A program made the translations under genes and the position numbers. Shown here piece after piece: positions 6,222 to 7,761 of a stretch of 7,761 nt of DNA; position 1 is the stretch's first letter; each line of letters starts with the position of its first letter. The notes below the pieces were generated by a model. The model was not told where the DNA came from and ran no database searches. It saw nothing but the letters and a program-made list of their open reading frames with translations. The DNA comes from Fibrobacter sp. (GTDB lineage Bacteria; Fibrobacterota; Fibrobacteria; Fibrobacterales; Fibrobacteraceae): contig DUVD01000084.1 in NCBI GenBank assembly GCA_012841225.1, forward strand, positions 1 to 7,761, in the 5' to 3' direction.

Positions 6222-6978
6222 AATTCAAATCTCCATTAATTTGTTTTTTTAGGTGTTCGGCGTCTTTCCAACCGACAATGTGTATCGATTTTAATCCTCG
6301 TCGTAAAGACTTAATGCTCTCACGCACTTTGGGGATCATGCCACCTGAAATCACGCCTTCGGCGATTAAGCGTTCCACAGCAACCTCATCGAGGTTCGCC
6401 ATTACTTTTTTATTGATATCTAAAACGCCAGGTACATCGCTCACCAAAATAAATTGATCTGCTTCTAACGCGGCCGCTAATTCAGAAGCCGCTGTATCGG
6501 CATTGACATTCCATGAAAGCCCCGCCCCTAAAGAGATGGGACTAATGATAGAAGTCCAACCCGCATTCCATAAGTCATGAACTATTTTGGGATTGACTTT
6601 GCAAATATCGCCAACCAAACCGAGATCGTGCTCGCTTTTTCTCTTTTCTACTTCGAAAAGAGCGCCATCAACACCAGAAATGCCAATCGCAGGGCAACTG
6701 TTATCTAAAAATAAACGAACTAACTTTTTATTAACATGACCAGATAAAGTCATTTCGACCATTTTCATAATATTTGGTGTAGTAACTCTAAGCCCCTCTA
6801 TAAAAGTAGGCTTTTCAGAAAGCAAGGCTATGTTTTCGTTAATGTCCTTACCACCGCCATGCACAATGCATAAGCGATACTCGTCTCTAGGAAGTGATGA
6901 GACTGCAGCTACAAAATCAGATAATTTCCCTTCATCAACAGCGAAACTTCCACCTATTTTTATAACTACTTTTTTCAT
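6202..6978 (-). CDS. argB: N-acetylglutamate kinase
   Basis: This 258-residue amino-acid-kinase-family enzyme phosphorylates N-acetylglutamate with ATP, step 2 of arginine synthesis, in the cytoplasm. Motifs are K7 in 'VIKIGGS' and HGGGK (40-44) for phosphate binding, GLRVT (62-66) with R64 for the substrate, GVDG (102-105), NVNADTAA (157-164) with D161, SDVPGV (180-185) and GGMIPKV (212-218) with K217. These match the catalytic K8, R66, D162 and K217 of the E. coli enzyme, which has the same length. The protein starts directly at the first beta strand and lacks the N-terminal helix extension found in arginine-inhibited hexameric enzymes. It is therefore probably a feedback-insensitive dimeric type (inference). 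The ATG at 6978 follows GAAGGA. Its 3' end overlaps argD by 20 nt, so the two are translationally coupled. Confidence 0.95.
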   Translation of the reverse strand: MKKVVIKIGGSFAVDEGKLSDFVAAVSSLPRDEYRLCIVHGGGKDINENIALLSEKPTFIEGLRVTTPNIMKMVEMTLSGHVNKKLVRLFLDNSCPAIGISGVDGALFEVEKRKSEHDLGLVGDICKVNPKIVHDLWNAGWTSIISPISLGAGLSWNVNADTAASELAAALEADQFILVSDVPGVLDINKKVMANLDEVAVERLIAEGVISGGMIPKVRESIKSLRRGLKSIHIVGWKDAEHLKKQINGDLNYGTILQ

Positions 6979-7002
6979 TAACGCCTATCCTTCTTAAAAT
7001 GC

Positions 7003-7020
7003 TTTCCAAAATTTAGGAAA
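7003..7020. promoter_or_regulatory. 18-bp near-perfect palindrome, candidate operator
   Basis: TTTCCAAAATTTAGGAAA pairs with itself at eight of nine positions. It lies 25 nt before the argB ATG in the 5' leader. It does not match the ARG box. It could be an operator for another regulator or a small leader hairpin. There is no U-run after it on either strand, so a terminator is unlikely. Confidence 0.35.
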
Positions 7021-7034
7021 TAAATGCTTATTCA
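7021..7034 (-). promoter_or_regulatory. ARG-box-like site upstream of argB
   Basis: On the - strand the bases read TGAATAAGCATTTA. This is one base off the TGAAT-N4-ATTCA core recognised by ArgR/AhrC repressors, with two of the four central bases A. It lies just downstream of the predicted argB transcription start, a plausible repressor position. No second box at the usual spacing was found. Confidence 0.35.
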
Positions 7035-7044
7035 GTTACAATTT

Positions 7045-7075
7045 ATTATATTCTTGGATATTTGCAAACCATCAA
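7045..7075 (-). promoter_or_regulatory. Candidate sigma-70-type promoter for argBD
   Basis: Read on the - strand, TTGATG (7075-7070) is followed by 19 nt and then a perfect TATAAT (7050-7045). The -35 matches four of six consensus bases and the spacer is on the long side. Transcription would start near 7038, about 60 nt before the argB ATG. Confidence 0.45.
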
Positions 7076-7088
7076 CAAAGGTATAACT

Positions 7089-7286
7089 ATGGCAATTACA
7101 AAAGTTTGGCTCGACGAATCTAACGACGAATGCGTTTCTTGCGGCGCTTGCGAAGCAATCTGCCCCGAAGTGTTCACCGTTCCAGATAAAATGGTCGTTA
7201 ACGAAGACGCTGATTTCTCTGCATTCGAAGCTGAAATTCAAGAATCTGTCGATTCTTGCCCTTCTGGTGTAATCAAGTTTTCTTAA
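7089..7286 (+). CDS. Single-cluster [4Fe-4S] ferredoxin
   Basis: This 65-residue acidic electron carrier is cytoplasmic. C15, C18, C21 (CVSCGAC) and C57 (SCPSG) are placed to bind one [4Fe-4S] cluster, as in Thermotoga- or Desulfovibrio-type monocluster ferredoxins. C25 in 'ICP' is the fifth cysteine; in Thermotoga-type proteins it pairs with a sixth cysteine eight residues before the last ligand, but here that position is E49. The second half of a two-cluster ferredoxin is degenerate ('KMVVNEDADFSAFEAEIQES'). The ATG at 7089 is chosen because AAAGG at 7077-7081 is 7 nt upstream; the in-frame TTG at 7062 is upstream of that site. The gene stands alone, with a strong terminator after it. Its redox partners are not shown by the context. 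Confidence 0.93.
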   Translation: MAITKVWLDESNDECVSCGACEAICPEVFTVPDKMVVNEDADFSAFEAEIQESVDSCPSGVIKFS

Positions 7287-7297
7287 TCTCTTTGATT

Positions 7298-7328
7298 AAA
7301 AAAAGCCCCTCTACTGGGGCTTTTTTTT
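7298..7328. terminator. Bidirectional intrinsic terminator
   Basis: The stem AGCCCC (7304-7309) pairs with GGGGCT (7316-7321) around a TCTACT loop. A run of seven A (7298-7304) precedes it and eight T (7321-7328) follow it, so the hairpin has a U-tract in both directions. It ends the ferredoxin transcript on + and the LamG protein gene on -. The last two T bases overlap that gene's stop codon. Confidence 0.93.
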
Positions 7329-7761
7329 AATTTCTAGCTGCTTTTTGCATTTCATAATTAAAGCGAATCCAAGCATCAGATCTAGCCACTCGCTCCACGC
7401 GAATTTCATCTAAAATGCCATTCCAACTTTCAACATCGACTTCATTGCCCCCCACTCGAAGCGGTACAGGGTTATTTAGTGTTGTTGGGACAAACGACGC
7501 CGGCTCTCCATAACGCACCCCATTAACAAACATAGAAAGCAAACCATCCTTAAATAATAGAGTTAGGTATGCCCATTCGTCAACGGGAAGATCGACGGCA
7601 GTGAATTTGTTTCGTTGGTCGATGTTATTATAAACAGCAAAAACATCATTAATATAATCAAAGTGCCATTGGAAACGAGAAGTAGAATCAGACCAAAAAG
7701 AGCGTTGAGAAAAAAGAATTTGATGATTGCCATTTTTGCCATACCAATATACCCAAAGAGA
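7327..7761 (-). CDS. LamG-like domain protein, C-terminal part only (runs off the window)
   Basis: The frame is open without a stop from the TAA at 7327-7329 to the window edge, giving 144 visible residues. The first in-frame start-like codons (TTG at 7542, ATG at 7533) are internal, since strongly domain-like sequence continues upstream of them. The visible part has a beta-strand pattern rich in Trp/Tyr/Phe ('RFQWHFDYINDVFAVYNN', 'DEWAYLTLLFKDGLLSMFVN') and the hallmark end 'WNGILDEIRVERVARSDAWI', 'RFNYEMQKAA'. This matches LamG/concanavalin-A-like lectin domains, including those seen with DUF2341 modules. Such domains usually sit in large secreted or surface proteins that bind glycans or other ligands. 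The protein ends directly after the domain, with no C-terminal sorting module or anchor seen. Signal peptide, total length and other domains lie outside the window. Confidence 0.85.
   Translation of the reverse strand, partial: SLWVYWYGKNGNHQILFSQRSFWSDSTSRFQWHFDYINDVFAVYNNIDQRNKFTAVDLPVDEWAYLTLLFKDGLLSMFVNGVRYGEPASFVPTTLNNPVPLRVGGNEVDVESWNGILDEIRVERVARSDAWIRFNYEMQKAARN

Larger units (their letters stand above)
6979..7088. promoter_or_regulatory. Divergent intergenic region between argB and the ferredoxin gene
   Basis: This 110-nt AT-rich spacer must hold the promoters for both the leftward arg genes and the rightward ferredoxin gene. Overlapping -10-like hexamers lie on both strands around 7045-7052 (TATAAT on -, TATATT on +). 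No convincing -35 was found for the + strand. Ribosome sites are GAAGGA for argB and AAAGG at 7077-7081 for the ferredoxin gene. Confidence 0.6.

Noticed and set aside
7062..7088. TTG at 7062 as ferredoxin start
   Set aside because: The AAAGG at 7077-7081 fits the ATG at 7089, and the extra residues do not belong to ferredoxins.
7032..7241. Minus-strand frame across the divergent region and the ferredoxin gene
   Set aside because: It is the antisense shadow of the ferredoxin gene and covers the putative promoters.
7327..7542. A complete 71-residue gene starting at 7542
   Set aside because: The same frame stays open to the window edge with LamG-like sequence, so this is only the end of a larger gene.

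Overview
This window is a gene-dense bacterial fragment that most likely comes from the Fibrobacterota (Fibrobacter or a close relative). The main pointer is the lipoprotein gene at 4017-4991. It has a Ser-rich linker followed by a C-terminal domain matching the Fibrobacter succinogenes major paralogous (FISUMP) pattern (CYxG, NC..YGRLYDF.KA, CQSGWRLPTE.DW, FWTATE, YSVRCVQDL). The base composition is moderately AT-rich, and every gene has ordinary Shine-Dalgarno or coupled starts. No mobile element, CRISPR array, tRNA or rRNA was seen.

Left block (1-4015, + strand). Five tightly packed genes form one apparent operon whose promoter lies before the window. They are a 5'-truncated DUF6175-like protein, an exported LPP20-like multidomain protein, a TPM-domain (YgcG-type) membrane protein with a Gly-rich tail, a protein resembling a degenerate nucleotidyltransferase, and LemA. 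Gaps are 1, 15 and 8 nt, then a 4-nt ATGA overlap. TPM and LemA proteins often occur together. Most products carry export signals or membrane anchors, so the block looks like an envelope-associated unit of unknown process. The unassigned protein between TPM and LemA is its least understood member.

Middle block (4017-6978, - strand). argB (N-acetylglutamate kinase) overlaps argD (acetylornithine aminotransferase) by 20 nt, and the FISUMP lipoprotein gene follows 27 nt later. argB and argD encode steps 2 and 4 of ornithine/arginine synthesis. The lipoprotein is probably a co-transcribed passenger. Its 3' end meets lemA tail to tail with a single base between the stop codons.

Right block (6979-7761). 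A 110-nt AT-rich divergent intergenic region separates argB from a small [4Fe-4S] ferredoxin gene on the + strand. It holds a perfect TATAAT for argB, with an ARG-box-like site and an 18-bp near-palindrome just downstream of it. The ferredoxin ends at a strong bidirectional hairpin terminator. This is shared with a convergent - strand gene encoding the C-terminal end of a LamG-like (concanavalin-type) domain protein that continues past the right edge.

Nothing here is clearly a new defence or mobile system. The parts most worth following up are the pseudo-nucleotidyltransferase in the TPM-LemA operon, the repeat-bearing FISUMP lipoprotein attached to the arginine operon, and the possible arginine operator.
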